From Nitrosomonadales bacterium (GTDB taxonomy: Bacteria; Pseudomonadota; Gammaproteobacteria; Burkholderiales; Gallionellaceae): a stretch of DNA of 57,126 nt. The translations under genes were made by a program, and so were the position numbers. The DNA lies in assembly GCA_016195965.1 (NCBI GenBank), contig JACPYR010000032.1, positions 1-57,126 of the forward strand, read 5' to 3'. This document shows, piece after piece, positions 1 through 9,380 of the stretch; position 1 is the first letter of the stretch, and the number at the start of each line of letters is the position of its first letter. The notes beneath the pieces were generated by a model, which did not search any database, was not told the origin of the DNA, and saw only the letters and a list, made by a program, of their open reading frames with translations.

Positions 1-491
<491 letters not shown>

Positions 492-521
492 CAATGGTTA
501 TGCACTGCCTCCAGTCGCGCA

Positions 522-1061
522 ATGAAGACGCGCATAACAAAACAGCCTGACCAGATTGCACCCGATGATGTTGCGCTGTTCCACGAAACGGTCGGTGCAG
601 TAAAACCGCTGCCTGAGCAAAACCGCATCACGCCTCCTCCTGCACCGCGAAAACCGTCGCGGCATTTCTCCCACACCCCGGCAGCCGTCATTCCAGACGC
701 GCTGTCGGACTTCGCAGCCGAAACTGCACCCGATGAATATTTAAGCAACGGGCTGTCGCGCATGGCCCTGCGCAAATTGCGGCGCGGCACATGGCCGATC
801 CAGGATCGCCTCGACCTGCATGGCAACACCAGCGATACGGCACGCAAATTGTTGCAGGAATTTTTGCATAGCGCGGCGCAGCAAGGACTGCGCTGCGTCC
901 TGGTGATACACGGCAAGGGACTGAACAGCCGTGGCGGCGCGGTGTTGCGCCAACTGACACGCGGCTGGCTGATGCAACATCCTCGTGTGCTGGGGTACTG
1001 CGAAGCGCCCATTTCACAAGGCGGCAGCGGCGCGCTGCTGGCGCTGCTCAAGCAGGACTGA
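522..1061 (+). CDS. Smr/MutS2-domain protein (putative DNA endonuclease or nucleic-acid binder)
   Basis: A 179-residue stand-alone Smr-domain protein. The first ~75 residues are proline- and charge-rich and probably unstructured. The Smr core follows, with LDLHG near residues 97-101, the HGKG motif near 130-133 and a GGSGAL turn near the end. LDxHG and HGxG are the hallmark pair of the family, which includes the MutS2 C-terminus and E. coli SmrA/SmrB. Those members cleave or nick DNA, or, for SmrB, cleave mRNA at collided ribosomes. Which activity applies here cannot be told from sequence. It follows trxB closely and may be cotranscribed. The ATG at 522 is the first good start in frame. Confidence 0.85.
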   Translation: MKTRITKQPDQIAPDDVALFHETVGAVKPLPEQNRITPPPAPRKPSRHFSHTPAAVIPDALSDFAAETAPDEYLSNGLSRMALRKLRRGTWPIQDRLDLHGNTSDTARKLLQEFLHSAAQQGLRCVLVIHGKGLNSRGGAVLRQLTRGWLMQHPRVLGYCEAPISQGGSGALLALLKQD

Positions 1062-1531
1062 AGCCGTTCAGGGCTGCGCCATTACCTGCCTCAGGCGGCG
1101 CTACGCAACATGCATTTCCAGCGCTCCCGCCACCACCGCCAACGTGAGCGCCGGTCTGCAATCTCCGAAAATCGACACTACTTTAAATCGCCGCTTCTAG
1201 TCCGCCCCCATCCTCACAACCCGGTACTTACAATGAAGACCGAGACTAATGTCTCCTGTGAGCTCTATTCTCGAAAAGAAAAAACATTCCGATTGTAAGG
1301 AATATGTAAGCCAATTCTGCTTCAATAAGCAGGCAGAGCTAGTTAGTTTCGAGTGGATTTAATTCGCACAAGGTTGGGTATCGGTTTTACGGAAAGTAAA
1401 TTTGAGAAGTCGAGGGCCGACCTGTGCCCAAACCTGATATCCCCTCAGATACTCTTCCGCTCCAATTCCCCTGATGCGAGTTTGATCACCATTCTTGCAG
1501 TATTAATTTCTGGCCACGATATTAAGTTGCG
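1062..1531. other. 470-base intergenic stretch, no gene seen
   Basis: Between the Smr gene and the GT-C-like gene. Base composition falls from GC-rich to visibly AT-richer around 1200-1330. The short open frames inside lack a ribosome binding site and show no recognisable protein. No repeat, tRNA or clear terminator was found. The composition change suggests that the left boundary of a foreign segment, including the following gene, lies here. Confidence 0.5.
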
Positions 1532-3310
1532 ATGCGACCGATGTCTGTCAATGACAAAATAAACTTCAAGCGGCAGCTCTTCAAAGGGGGCGCCTCACTT
1601 CGAATGATGAGCAACCATCCATTTGCAACGATGGTACTGCTGGCCTTGATTTTTTCTCCTGTCATGTGCGATTCCATTTACGGTTACTCCACTTGGGAAA
1701 TTGATGAGCAGGTGCCCGTTGTGCGTGCCTTGGGTTTTCTGGATTTTGATTTTGACCCGCATTGGTTCGGCTACCACACGCTCCCTATGTACCTTTTCTC
1801 TGCAATGTATGCGGTTATTTATGAGGCATACAGGGCCTTGGGTTGGGTGGATTCAAAATTGGAATTTGCCTCGCTCCTGTTTTCCAAGGATGCGGCCTTT
1901 TTCATTTCCGGTCGATTGTTGTGTTGTTTTGCCTATCTGCTGGGCAGTGCGGTGATCGCCAGAATGTTTTATCTCAGCTACAGGTCGAAAGTCGGTTGTG
2001 CTTTATTGTTCATGATGCTGCTGTTTTTGCCTGATGCGCACGCTGCGATGAACATCATTCGCGTTGACACATTTGTGTTCCTCTTTCTAACCTTGCTGAT
2101 CTACTTCTCTTGCTTTCATCAAAAGAATCTAGGGAGTTTCGTCCTTTCAGTCGTGTTTTGCGGCGCAGCCATCGCTTCAAAGATTCCCGCAATTATATTT
2201 GCACCTATCTTGTTCATCAGTGTACTGCGCGACGTCAGAATGCAGATTTATCCACAAAAATATCTGCTGCTTTTTCCGGCCATTTTATTGCTGAGCATTT
2301 TCAGCTTTATGCCCTATGCTTTCATCTCTTACCAAGAATTTTTACTTTCTGTAACCCAGGCGATAGGCATAGGCGCTTCCGTTCACTTTGGGAAAGCCAC
2401 TCAATTCGAATGGTATGGTCAAGTGCTGAATCTTTTTACCATGCTTAAAGCCGATCTCGGCATTGTTGGGTTGATGGCTGCCTGCATTTATGGCGCAATC
2501 ACTGTGATACGGAAAAATCAGGCTATCTTCCCGGTTCTCTATGCGGGCGGTTATAGCGGCCTGTTTATGACCAGCACCTATCTGGACGAATACTGGCTAA
2601 GGCCTGTCTTCCCTTTTCTTCTACTGTTCGCTTTTTCTCTGATTTATGAGGTCGATTTACCTGCCGGGGTTGCGCGTATCGGAAACAAGCTTTTCAACAG
2701 AGAGTTCCCGTTGGTGGGCCACGGGTCTGCAGGCACATGGGCTCTCCCGGTTATTTTTACCGGAATCTTCCTTGTGCATAATGCAACGGTTTTCTCATCT
2801 TTTTACGATGCCATTTCGGAGAGAAGAGAGGACACCAGAATCACTTCGGCCAACTGGATCAGGAATCATCTGTCCCCGGACTCCACCATCTATATGCACG
2901 GGAGCATAACCTCTTACCTCCCGCAGCTTCTCTCTACCAGTCCGCGCATCACTCTGGAAGATACTTTTCTCGATTTCATGTCTGCGGTATCAAAAAATAT
3001 TTTTCTATCCAACGCGTTTTATCTTTATTTTAAGAAGGAAATTACCAGCGCTCATCAGCCGACCTTCTCCATCATCGATGTCGGCCCCTTAGGAATCGAT
3101 CAAACAAAGGGATTTAAAAGCAATGGCTATGTGGTGATGTCGAGCTACAATTTTCAGCGATATTTCGATCAAGATATCGAACACATGTCCGAATCAGTGA
3201 AGCCGCGCCTTATCAGCGAAAAGAAAGCCATCGAGTTTATAAGAAATCAAACGCCCATTGCCTCGTTTGATGGCCGTGGTCCTCGTATTGAAATATATCA
3301 GATAAAATAA
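1532..3310 (+). CDS. Polytopic membrane protein, GT-C / GT39-like glycosyltransferase candidate
   Basis: A 592-residue integral membrane protein with about ten hydrophobic segments in the first ~400 residues and a soluble C-terminal third. The acidic pair in EIDEQVPVVRALG (near residue 55), just after the first membrane segment, resembles the catalytic first-loop acidic motif of GT-C enzymes such as protein O-mannosyltransferases and ArnT. These transfer sugars from polyprenyl-phosphate donors on the periplasmic side. The DPHWFGYHTLPMYL loop also fits the family. Function is inferred from topology and this motif only; the acceptor is unknown. The gene is clearly lower in GC than its neighbours and stands alone, suggesting transfer. 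No strong Shine-Dalgarno precedes the ATG at 1532, and a start about 24 codons later is possible. Confidence 0.6.
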   Translation: MRPMSVNDKINFKRQLFKGGASLRMMSNHPFATMVLLALIFSPVMCDSIYGYSTWEIDEQVPVVRALGFLDFDFDPHWFGYHTLPMYLFSAMYAVIYEAYRALGWVDSKLEFASLLFSKDAAFFISGRLLCCFAYLLGSAVIARMFYLSYRSKVGCALLFMMLLFLPDAHAAMNIIRVDTFVFLFLTLLIYFSCFHQKNLGSFVLSVVFCGAAIASKIPAIIFAPILFISVLRDVRMQIYPQKYLLLFPAILLLSIFSFMPYAFISYQEFLLSVTQAIGIGASVHFGKATQFEWYGQVLNLFTMLKADLGIVGLMAACIYGAITVIRKNQAIFPVLYAGGYSGLFMTSTYLDEYWLRPVFPFLLLFAFSLIYEVDLPAGVARIGNKLFNREFPLVGHGSAGTWALPVIFTGIFLVHNATVFSSFYDAISERREDTRITSANWIRNHLSPDSTIYMHGSITSYLPQLLSTSPRITLEDTFLDFMSAVSKNIFLSNAFYLYFKKEITSAHQPTFSIIDVGPLGIDQTKGFKSNGYVVMSSYNFQRYFDQDIEHMSESVKPRLISEKKAIEFIRNQTPIASFDGRGPRIEIYQIK

Positions 3311-3338
3311 ATATGGGGCGTTAACATGCCCCATATTT
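3309..3338. terminator. Bidirectional hairpin terminator
   Basis: A perfect 11-base inverted repeat (3309-3319 with 3328-3338, core ATATGGGGC / GCCCCATAT) around an 8-base loop. It begins at the stop codon of the membrane-protein gene and sits between two converging genes. Read on the minus strand it is followed by a T-rich run (TTTATTTTATC), which makes it a good intrinsic terminator for the gene at 3367-4029. On the plus strand the T-run is short, so termination there is probably weaker. Confidence 0.8.
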
Positions 3339-3366
3339 GTCAATTCGAGCGCTTTTCAACAGTCAG

Positions 3367-4029
3367 TTAGGTCTTCTTGCCCATCACATACTTCAGGTAT
3401 TCGAAGAACATTTCGCACCAGTCCTGATCGTTCTCTTCCAGAGAATGGAGCAATTTCTGGACTTCCGTCACCGGCCACTTCGGGTTATAGGACACCAGCA
3501 TTTTCTCGGGATAAAACGCCAGAGCGGTGTCCAGGCGCGACGCCATCTTGCCGATTCCATTCAACATCAACAGAATATCCCGATCAGATTCGATTTCAGC
3601 GGTCAAATCCCCATATATTTTTGGGTTCTGTTTGGTGAATTCGATAAATTTGGTGAGAATATAAAAAAACTCGCCCTTGTTATCCTTGCCCACCCCATCC
3701 CCCATCATGAACGGCAACACCGACAATTCCAGCCAGTAATAACCCAGCTTGGGATTGCGGAATTTGGATACCCCGATGTAGCCGTTACGCGCCTTGGCGC
3801 GCTGAATGGCATCGTCCAGCAGCAACTTGTCGGAACTGCGCGTGGCAATTTCCTTGCCTTCCAACACGCCAGGCTTAAACAAAAAGAAATTCGGGAAATC
3901 GTCGTAAAGCTTTCCCGAATGGATGCGCTCGCGGTAATACGCGCCGAGAAGCTTCAATACCGCTTCGGCATTGTTTTCCACATCGTAATAGGTTTTGTTG
4001 GCAACCGCACCAGCTTCGCTACCCTGCAT
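3367..4029 (-). CDS. Unknown protein, 220 residues
   Basis: I do not recognise this family. It is a soluble, mixed-charge protein with no signal peptide or membrane segment. It is rich in Tyr and Phe (for example NPKLGYYWLELSVLPFMMGD near the middle) and has Lys-rich ends. Such composition is compatible with a nucleic-acid or phosphate ligand, but no motif supports that. The start is well placed: GGAG stands 10 bases before the ATG at 4029. The gene converges with the GT-C-like gene across a strong hairpin and is divergent from the DUF4124 gene. It is single, so context says nothing about function. Confidence 0.6.
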   Translation of the reverse strand: MQGSEAGAVANKTYYDVENNAEAVLKLLGAYYRERIHSGKLYDDFPNFFLFKPGVLEGKEIATRSSDKLLLDDAIQRAKARNGYIGVSKFRNPKLGYYWLELSVLPFMMGDGVGKDNKGEFFYILTKFIEFTKQNPKIYGDLTAEIESDRDILLMLNGIGKMASRLDTALAFYPEKMLVSYNPKWPVTEVQKLLHSLEENDQDWCEMFFEYLKYVMGKKT

Positions 4030-4173
4030 AACGCTTTGTCTCCATACTTCCGTATCTCACTCTGCTCCGGTTGCAATCATACCTCTACATGCTAGACTCA
4101 TGTGCGTGATTAGCTTAATTTATACCGTCAAGATAAGTATAAACCCCGAACCATTACCACAAGGATGATAGCC
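4030..4173. promoter_or_regulatory. Divergent promoter region
   Basis: A 144-base gap between two divergent genes, AT-richer than its surroundings, so it should hold both promoters. A possible plus-strand sigma-70 pair is TTGCAA near 4069 and TAGACT about 16 bases further on, both imperfect. The downstream ribosome binding site is AAGGA at 4161-4165. Confidence 0.35.
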
Positions 4174-4632
4174 ATGAGCAAACTTCTGCCGATTCTGTTG
4201 GTGTTGGCCAGCACCAGCACCTTTGCTGCCGTCAGCAAATGGGTGGATGACCAAGGCCGGGTGCATTATTCCGACAAGCCTCCTGCCGGAATAAAGGCGG
4301 AGACATTGCGCACGGCATCCGAAGCCGGGGTAATGGCAGGTGCGCCAGCCAGCTCTCCTGCCGCGCCTAAAACTCTCGCCGAACGTGAGATGGAACTGAA
4401 AAAATCCAAGCAGGCAAAACAGGCGGAAGCCGAAAAAGCCGCCAAGAAACAGGCCGCCGAAGAAGCCAAAAAAGCCAACTGTGCCACCGCCCAACAAAAT
4501 CTGAGGACGTTGCAGGAGGGCATACGCATGATAGAGGTGAATGCGAACGGCGAGCGTTCCTACCTGGATGATACGCAGCGCCAGCAGCGCATCGAAAAGG
4601 CGCAGCAGGACATCAACAATCTCTGCAACTGA
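4174..4632 (+). CDS. DUF4124-domain periplasmic protein
   Basis: A 152-residue secreted protein. A signal peptide (MSKLLPILLVLASTSTFAA) leads into the DUF4124 hallmark KWVDDQGRVHYSDKPPAG. A Lys/Ala/Glu-rich segment of about 40 residues that should form a coiled-coil helix follows, and then a short C-terminal domain with two cysteines (NCATAQQ and the terminal NLCN) that may pair in the periplasm. DUF4124 proteins are common in Beta- and Gammaproteobacteria and have no agreed function. The start at 4174 is preferred over the ATG at 4165 because AAGGA lies 8 bases before it and overlaps the earlier ATG. It converges on smc, with 26 bases between the stop codons. Confidence 0.85.
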   Translation: MSKLLPILLVLASTSTFAAVSKWVDDQGRVHYSDKPPAGIKAETLRTASEAGVMAGAPASSPAAPKTLAEREMELKKSKQAKQAEAEKAAKKQAAEEAKKANCATAQQNLRTLQEGIRMIEVNANGERSYLDDTQRQQRIEKAQQDINNLCN

Positions 4633-4658
4633 TCTGCGCAGAGTCGCACAACGGCCAG

Positions 4659-7600
4659 CTAGGCGACCAGCTGCTCGTCGCGCATGCGCATGGCTTCTTC
4701 GATGTCCACCGCCACCACCTTGGACACACCTTTTTCCTGCATGGTCACGCCGACCAGCTGCTTGGCCATCTCCATCGTGATCTTGTTGTGGCTGATGAAG
4801 ATGAACTGGGTATGCTGCGCCATTTTCTTGATCAGCGCACACAGCCGCTCGGTGTTGGTGTCGTCCAGCGGCGCGTCCACCTCGTCGAGCAGACAGAACG
4901 GCGCAGGGTTAAGTTGAAATAATGAAAACACCAGCGCGATGGCGGTCAGGGCTTTCTCCCCACCCGACATCAGATGTATCGTGCTGTTCTTCTTGCCAGG
5001 CGGCTGTGCCATCACCTGCACGCCGCTATCCAGTATCTCCTCGCCGGTCAGCACCAGGCGCGCCTCGCCGCCGCCAAACAAGACCGGGAACATTTCCGAC
5101 AAATGCTGGTTGACCTTGTTGTAGGTATCCATCAACAGGTCACGCGATTCCTTGTCGATGCGGCGTATCGCGTCTTCCAGCGTCGCCATCGCCTCGTTCA
5201 AATCCTTGGCTTGCGCGTCCAGATAGGCCTTGCGCTCGGTCGCGGCCTGGAGTTCTTCGAGCGCCGCGAGGTTCACCGCACCCAATGCCTCGATGTCCGC
5301 TGCCAGCCGGTTGAGTTCGTTCTGCAGCGCATTCGGCTTATTGTTGCCGCCTTCCAGCAACGGCAGCAATGCCTGCTCATCCACGCCCTGCAATTGTTCC
5401 GACCATTGCTCGAAATGCAAACGCGACTCCTGCTCCTTGAGCGTCAGCTCATTGAGCTTCTCGCGCAACGGGTTGAGCTTGTGTTCGCAGGCCAGACGCT
5501 CCTGCTCGAATTTTTGCAGATTGACCGTGGCGTTTTCCAGAGTGTTGCGCGCCTCGCCCAGCGCCTGCTCGCAGCTCTGGCGGACCAGCAGTGCATCCTG
5601 CAATTGCTGCTGCGCTACCCCCTCCTCGATGCCCGATAAATCTTCGCGCAACTGGATCAAATTTTGTTCAAATTGCGCCAGCGCATCGGCGGCCTGCTGG
5701 ACGTTATGCTGCAAATCGGCGATCTTCTCGGTGCAGGTTTTGGCAAAAAAACGGGCTTCCTGTAACGCATGCTGGGCATGCTGGGCACGGCTGCGTTGCT
5801 CGCGCAACGCCATGTCCTGAGCATTGGCCTGGCGTTGCGCCTCATCCACCTGCTCATGAAAAACCGCGATCTGTTCGCGCAACACCGCCACATCTTCATC
5901 TATGCTGTGCTGCTGGCGTTGCTCCGCGGCGATCAAGCCCGACACTTCCTGTATTTCGCGCTCGATCTGCATCGCGCGTTCCGCGTTGCGCTCGTGCGCC
6001 TGGTTGAGCTTGAGTATCTGCATTTGCAGCGCATGCAGGCGCTGCTGCAATTCGTTGCCGACCGAGCGTAACGGGGCGATTTGCATTTCGACGGACTGAT
6101 AATGCTGTTCGGCTTGTGCGAGCTGCTCTCTGGAATATTCTGCGTTGCTGCTCTGCTCGGCCAATTCCAGTTCCAGCTTCTCGATCTCGCGCTGTCTGGC
6201 CAACACGCCGTGCAATTGGCTGTCCGGCGCATGGAACAGCACGCTGTGCGCGCCGACCAGGTGGCCCTTGGGCGTCACAAACCAGCCCCCTGCGGGCAGT
6301 TGCGCACGTTGCGCATATCCCTGCGCAACATCTTCGACTACATAAACCTGCGCCAGCCAATCGCGCATCACCGGCAACACATGCTCGTCCTGGCACTGCA
6401 CATAGTTCAACAACGGGCGTAGGCCGGGATTTAACCGGCGACTTTCCGCTTGCGGATCAGTCGATTGGCTATGCAAAGCTAACCCGGCATCACCATCCTG
6501 CCGGGATGAATCCCGACCTACATCATATATCGCGAATTTCGCCGGAGGCGCGTCACGCCACGCGGCGGCGGCATCCAGCGACGGCATCGCCAGCGCGTTC
6601 AGCCGTTCGCGCAATACCGCTTCCAGTGCATCGTCCCAGCCGCTCTCGATGCGTATCGATTGCCACAGGTGCGGCAACTTATCCAATTGATGCTGTTGCA
6701 GCCAGGCGTTAAGGTTTTTGTCACTGTCTATCTGGCGCTGCAACTGCTGCAAGGCATGCAAGCGCGCTTCGGTCTGCGCCAGCCCCCGCTCCTGCTGTTG
6801 CAATTTATCGCGCAGGTTGCGCCGCTGGGTATCCGCCAGCGGCAGCTGCTCCTGCAAATGCGCGAGCTTTTCGACCTGCTCGGCGCGTTCCTGCTCAAGC
6901 TCGGCCACTTGTTGCTGCACCTGTTGCAGCGCGCCGCCGTCGGCACCCGGCAAGTTGTCTTTTTCCAGCAACAGACGCGAGCGGCGCGATTCCAGCTGCT
7001 GGATATTGCGCTGCAGATTGGCGTGTTGCGTATCCGCCAATTGCAGTTTTTGCTGCAGCAACAACTGCTCCCGTTGCAGCGCGTTATAGCGATCCTGCGC
7101 GCCGCGCGCCGCATCTTCGGCTTGCGGCAAATTCCGCGTCTCGGCCTCGGCGTGCGATTCGCTCTGCTCGACCTTGCTGGCCGCGCCCTCCTGCTGGCGC
7201 TGCCAGTGTTCCAGCAAGGCGTGCACGCCTTGGCGTTGATGCTGTTGCTGTTCGATTTGCTTCTCGGTGTTCGCAATCTGCTGGGTCAGCCGCTGGCGTT
7301 GCTCGGTAACGTGCTTGATTTGCTGTTCCAGCCGGGCAATTTCGGCGTTCACCGTATACAGCTCGCCCTGCTTGACATGCATCGCATCGGAAAGCTGGTA
7401 ATGCCCGCTGCGCGACGCTTCCAATTGATTTTCTATCTCGCGCAAGCGCGCGGTTTCAGCTTCCAGTTCGTTGCGCGTCTTTTCGGCGGCAAGCGCAAAT
7501 TTGCCGCGCTGCGCTTCGGCTTCCTGTTTTTTCACCAGCCAGAATAGACGCTGCGTGGTTTCGCGTTGCGTCTCAAACGTGCGATATTGTTTCGCCACTT

Positions 7601-8237
7601 CGGCCTGCGCGCCCAGATGCAGCAACTGCTTGTCCAGTTCCTGCAGGATGTCGCTGACACGCAACAAATTGTCGCGCGTGTCGCCGATGCGCAATTCGGT
7701 CTCGCGGCGGCGATCCCGGTATTTGGAAACCCCGGCGGCTTCTTCGAGGAAGATGCGCAATTCTTCCGGCTTGGCCTCGATGATGCGCGAGATCATGCCC
7801 TGCTCGATGATCGCGTAGGCGCGCGCGCCCAGACCGGTGCCGAGAAAGATATCGGTGATGTCCTTGCGCCGCACATGCTGGTTGTTGATGTGATAACTGG
7901 AGTCGCCATCGCGCTGCAACACGCGCTTGATGGAAATTTCCCCGTAATTCGACCACTGTCCGTTCGCCTTGCCCAGCGAGTTGTCGAAAATCAGTTCCAC
8001 GCTGGCGCGCGATACCGGCTTGCGCTTGCTGGAACCGTTGAAGATCACGTCCTGCATGGTCTCGCCGCGCAGCGCGGAAGCCTTGGATTCGCCCAGCACC
8101 CAGCGCAGCGCATCGATCACGTTCGACTTGCCGCAACCGTTAGGCCCGACCACGCCCACGATCTGGCCCGGCAGCGGAATGTGCGTAGGGTCAACGAAGG
8201 ATTTAAAGCCAGCCAGCTTGATTTGAGAAAGACGCAA
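4659..8237 (-). CDS. smc: Chromosome segregation ATPase SMC
   Basis: A 1192-residue SMC protein, the ATPase of the bacterial condensin that compacts and segregates the chromosome. Walker A (GPNGCGKSN) is near residue 32. Two long Gln/Glu-rich coiled coils flank a hinge at about 520-690. The ABC signature LMSGGEKAL is near 1089, and Walker B ends in LLDEVDAPLDD near 1117. Residues ~573-606 of the hinge are encoded by an in-frame 103-base REP-type palindromic element (see 6419-6521), which is unusual in such a gene. In many betaproteobacteria smc is followed by zipA and ligA; here those lie about 28 kb away on the same strand. The promoter is shared divergently with queF. Confidence 0.97.
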   Translation of the reverse strand: MRLSQIKLAGFKSFVDPTHIPLPGQIVGVVGPNGCGKSNVIDALRWVLGESKASALRGETMQDVIFNGSSKRKPVSRASVELIFDNSLGKANGQWSNYGEISIKRVLQRDGDSSYHINNQHVRRKDITDIFLGTGLGARAYAIIEQGMISRIIEAKPEELRIFLEEAAGVSKYRDRRRETELRIGDTRDNLLRVSDILQELDKQLLHLGAQAEVAKQYRTFETQRETTQRLFWLVKKQEAEAQRGKFALAAEKTRNELEAETARLREIENQLEASRSGHYQLSDAMHVKQGELYTVNAEIARLEQQIKHVTEQRQRLTQQIANTEKQIEQQQHQRQGVHALLEHWQRQQEGAASKVEQSESHAEAETRNLPQAEDAARGAQDRYNALQREQLLLQQKLQLADTQHANLQRNIQQLESRRSRLLLEKDNLPGADGGALQQVQQQVAELEQERAEQVEKLAHLQEQLPLADTQRRNLRDKLQQQERGLAQTEARLHALQQLQRQIDSDKNLNAWLQQHQLDKLPHLWQSIRIESGWDDALEAVLRERLNALAMPSLDAAAAWRDAPPAKFAIYDVGRDSSRQDGDAGLALHSQSTDPQAESRRLNPGLRPLLNYVQCQDEHVLPVMRDWLAQVYVVEDVAQGYAQRAQLPAGGWFVTPKGHLVGAHSVLFHAPDSQLHGVLARQREIEKLELELAEQSSNAEYSREQLAQAEQHYQSVEMQIAPLRSVGNELQQRLHALQMQILKLNQAHERNAERAMQIEREIQEVSGLIAAEQRQQHSIDEDVAVLREQIAVFHEQVDEAQRQANAQDMALREQRSRAQHAQHALQEARFFAKTCTEKIADLQHNVQQAADALAQFEQNLIQLREDLSGIEEGVAQQQLQDALLVRQSCEQALGEARNTLENATVNLQKFEQERLACEHKLNPLREKLNELTLKEQESRLHFEQWSEQLQGVDEQALLPLLEGGNNKPNALQNELNRLAADIEALGAVNLAALEELQAATERKAYLDAQAKDLNEAMATLEDAIRRIDKESRDLLMDTYNKVNQHLSEMFPVLFGGGEARLVLTGEEILDSGVQVMAQPPGKKNSTIHLMSGGEKALTAIALVFSLFQLNPAPFCLLDEVDAPLDDTNTERLCALIKKMAQHTQFIFISHNKITMEMAKQLVGVTMQEKGVSKVVAVDIEEAMRMRDEQLVA
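6419..6521 (-). repeat. GTAG-type REP pair (BIME-like) inside the smc coding sequence
   Basis: A pair of REP-like units facing each other. One starts GTAG at 6419 and folds as GCCGG (6423-6427) with CCGGC (6435-6439). The other, on the opposite strand, ends CTAC at 6518-6521 and folds GTCGGGAT with ATCCCGGC (6500-6517). The outer 13 bases match in inverted orientation at 12 of 13 positions (GTAGGYCGGGATT). A further small palindrome, CCGCAAGCGG, lies between them. GTAG-headed REPs are the substrates of RAYT-type transposases. The element is read through without a stop as part of smc. Confidence 0.8.
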
Positions 8238-8351
8238 GGATACCCCTAGAAATCTGCGCTACAACCTGTTTTCTTTATCTGCGCCCTCTATTCAAGCCGG
8301 GCAACCGTTATAATTCCGCCTATTCTAACCGAAGCGACCCCCGGGCTCAAA
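8238..8351. promoter_or_regulatory. Divergent smc / queF promoter region
   Basis: A 114-base gap between divergent genes which must carry both promoters. TTATAATTCC near 8309 is a plausible -10 element for queF. No riboswitch fold of the preQ1 type was recognised. Confidence 0.35.
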
Positions 8352-8771
8352 ATGACGACACAACCCTCTAAAACGCTGGAAACTTTTCCCAACCCCAACC
8401 CGCAACGCGATTACCATATCCACATGGAAATCCCGGAATTTACCTGTTTGTGCCCCAAGACCGGCCAACCGGATTTCGCCACGCTGATCCTCGACTACAT
8501 CGCCGACCAGCAATGCGTCGAGCTGAAAAGCCTCAAGCTGTATATCTGGTCATTCCGCAACGAAGGCCACTTCCACGAGGACGTCACCAACCGCATCCTC
8601 GACGATCTGGTCGCCGCTACCCAGCCGCGCTTCATGCGCCTGACTGCACGGTTCTATGTGCGCGGCGGCATTTTCACCAACGTCGTTGCCGAACACCGCA
8701 AGCCGGGATGGGTGCCGCAACCGGTCGTGGAATTGTCCAGATTTGACGGACAATCGAATACGCGCGGGTAA
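8352..8771 (+). CDS. queF: NADPH-dependent 7-cyano-7-deazaguanine reductase, short (type I) form
   Basis: Reduces the nitrile of preQ0 to the aminomethyl group of preQ1 in queuosine biosynthesis, in the cytoplasm. At 139 residues it matches the single-domain type I enzymes rather than the ~280-residue E. coli type. The nucleophilic cysteine is Cys34 in [11 protein letters not shown], with the family Asp at 41. The QueF signature [20 protein letters not shown] runs at 57-76 and ends in the substrate-binding Glu. No other queuosine gene is in the window. The stop is followed after 24 bases by a lipoprotein gene on the same strand. Confidence 0.95.
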   Translation: MTTQPSKTLETFPNPNPQRDYHIHMEIPEFTCLCPKTGQPDFATLILDYIADQQCVELKSLKLYIWSFRNEGHFHEDVTNRILDDLVAATQPRFMRLTARFYVRGGIFTNVVAEHRKPGWVPQPVVELSRFDGQSNTRG

Positions 8772-8795
8772 CCGCCTGTTCGTCGCGGAGGAATC

Positions 8796-9299
8796 ATGTT
8801 CATGAAGCGTTCCAGCAAGACGATTTCGCTGTTCGGCCTGTTGCTCGTGGCGGGTTGCACGTCTACGGGCGGCATCGGCAGCTTATTTCCGCAGGCCGGG
8901 GTCAACCCCATCAAAATCGAGTCTAATCCGTCCGGTGCCGAGGTTTACGTGATGGGCGAGAAGATAGGCGTCACTCCTATCGATATCAGCACCAAGAAGG
9001 TCTTCCCGAATATCTATCCCGTGGAAAAGCAATCCATGTATGGCAGGATAACCCTCAAGAAGGCTGGATGTACGGATTTCACCAGGACGATCAGCTCGGA
9101 AATAAGCAACAACGGGCTGCGCGCGCAGCTCGATTGCAGCGATAGCAAACAGGTTTCAGCCAAGACATCGGATGAGACTCCGCGCAGCAGCGCAACCGTC
9201 GAGCAGCGGCTGGACAAGATCAAGGAGCTCCTGAACAGGGGATTGATCACCGAAGAAGAAGCGCAGAAGGCCAGAGAACACATCCTCCATGACCTTTGA
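8796..9299 (+). CDS. Lipoprotein with PEGA-like and SHOCT domains
   Basis: A 167-residue predicted lipoprotein. The lipobox LVAGC puts the lipidated Cys at residue 21. A PEGA-like segment (PSGAEVYVMGEKIGVTP) follows near 45-62. After a linker, the C-terminal ~33 residues (EQRLDKIKELLNRGLITEEE) form a SHOCT short helical domain, often found at the end of membrane or oligomeric proteins. PEGA domains are linked to surface-layer or envelope binding. The exact role is unknown. The start is supported by GGAGG five bases upstream of the ATG. Confidence 0.8.
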   Translation: MFMKRSSKTISLFGLLLVAGCTSTGGIGSLFPQAGVNPIKIESNPSGAEVYVMGEKIGVTPIDISTKKVFPNIYPVEKQSMYGRITLKKAGCTDFTRTISSEISNNGLRAQLDCSDSKQVSAKTSDETPRSSATVEQRLDKIKELLNRGLITEEEAQKAREHILHDL

Positions 9300-9380
9300 T
9301 CCCCACTGTCCGAATGAGCCTCAAATCCGATCTTTCATGCTGATACAATTGATCGCTCACTCCAGTAGCCTGCCTGCAGC

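Noticed and set aside
3337-4095. Plus-strand frame of 252 codons opposite the unknown 220-residue protein
   Set aside because: The minus-strand frame has a proper ribosome site, balanced composition and a terminator; the plus-strand one has none of these and crosses the divergent promoter region.
6660-7547. Long plus-strand frames opposite smc, some with leucine-rich hydrophobic translations
   Set aside because: They arise from the Gln/Leu-rich coiled-coil codons of smc read backwards; low-complexity products, no start signals.
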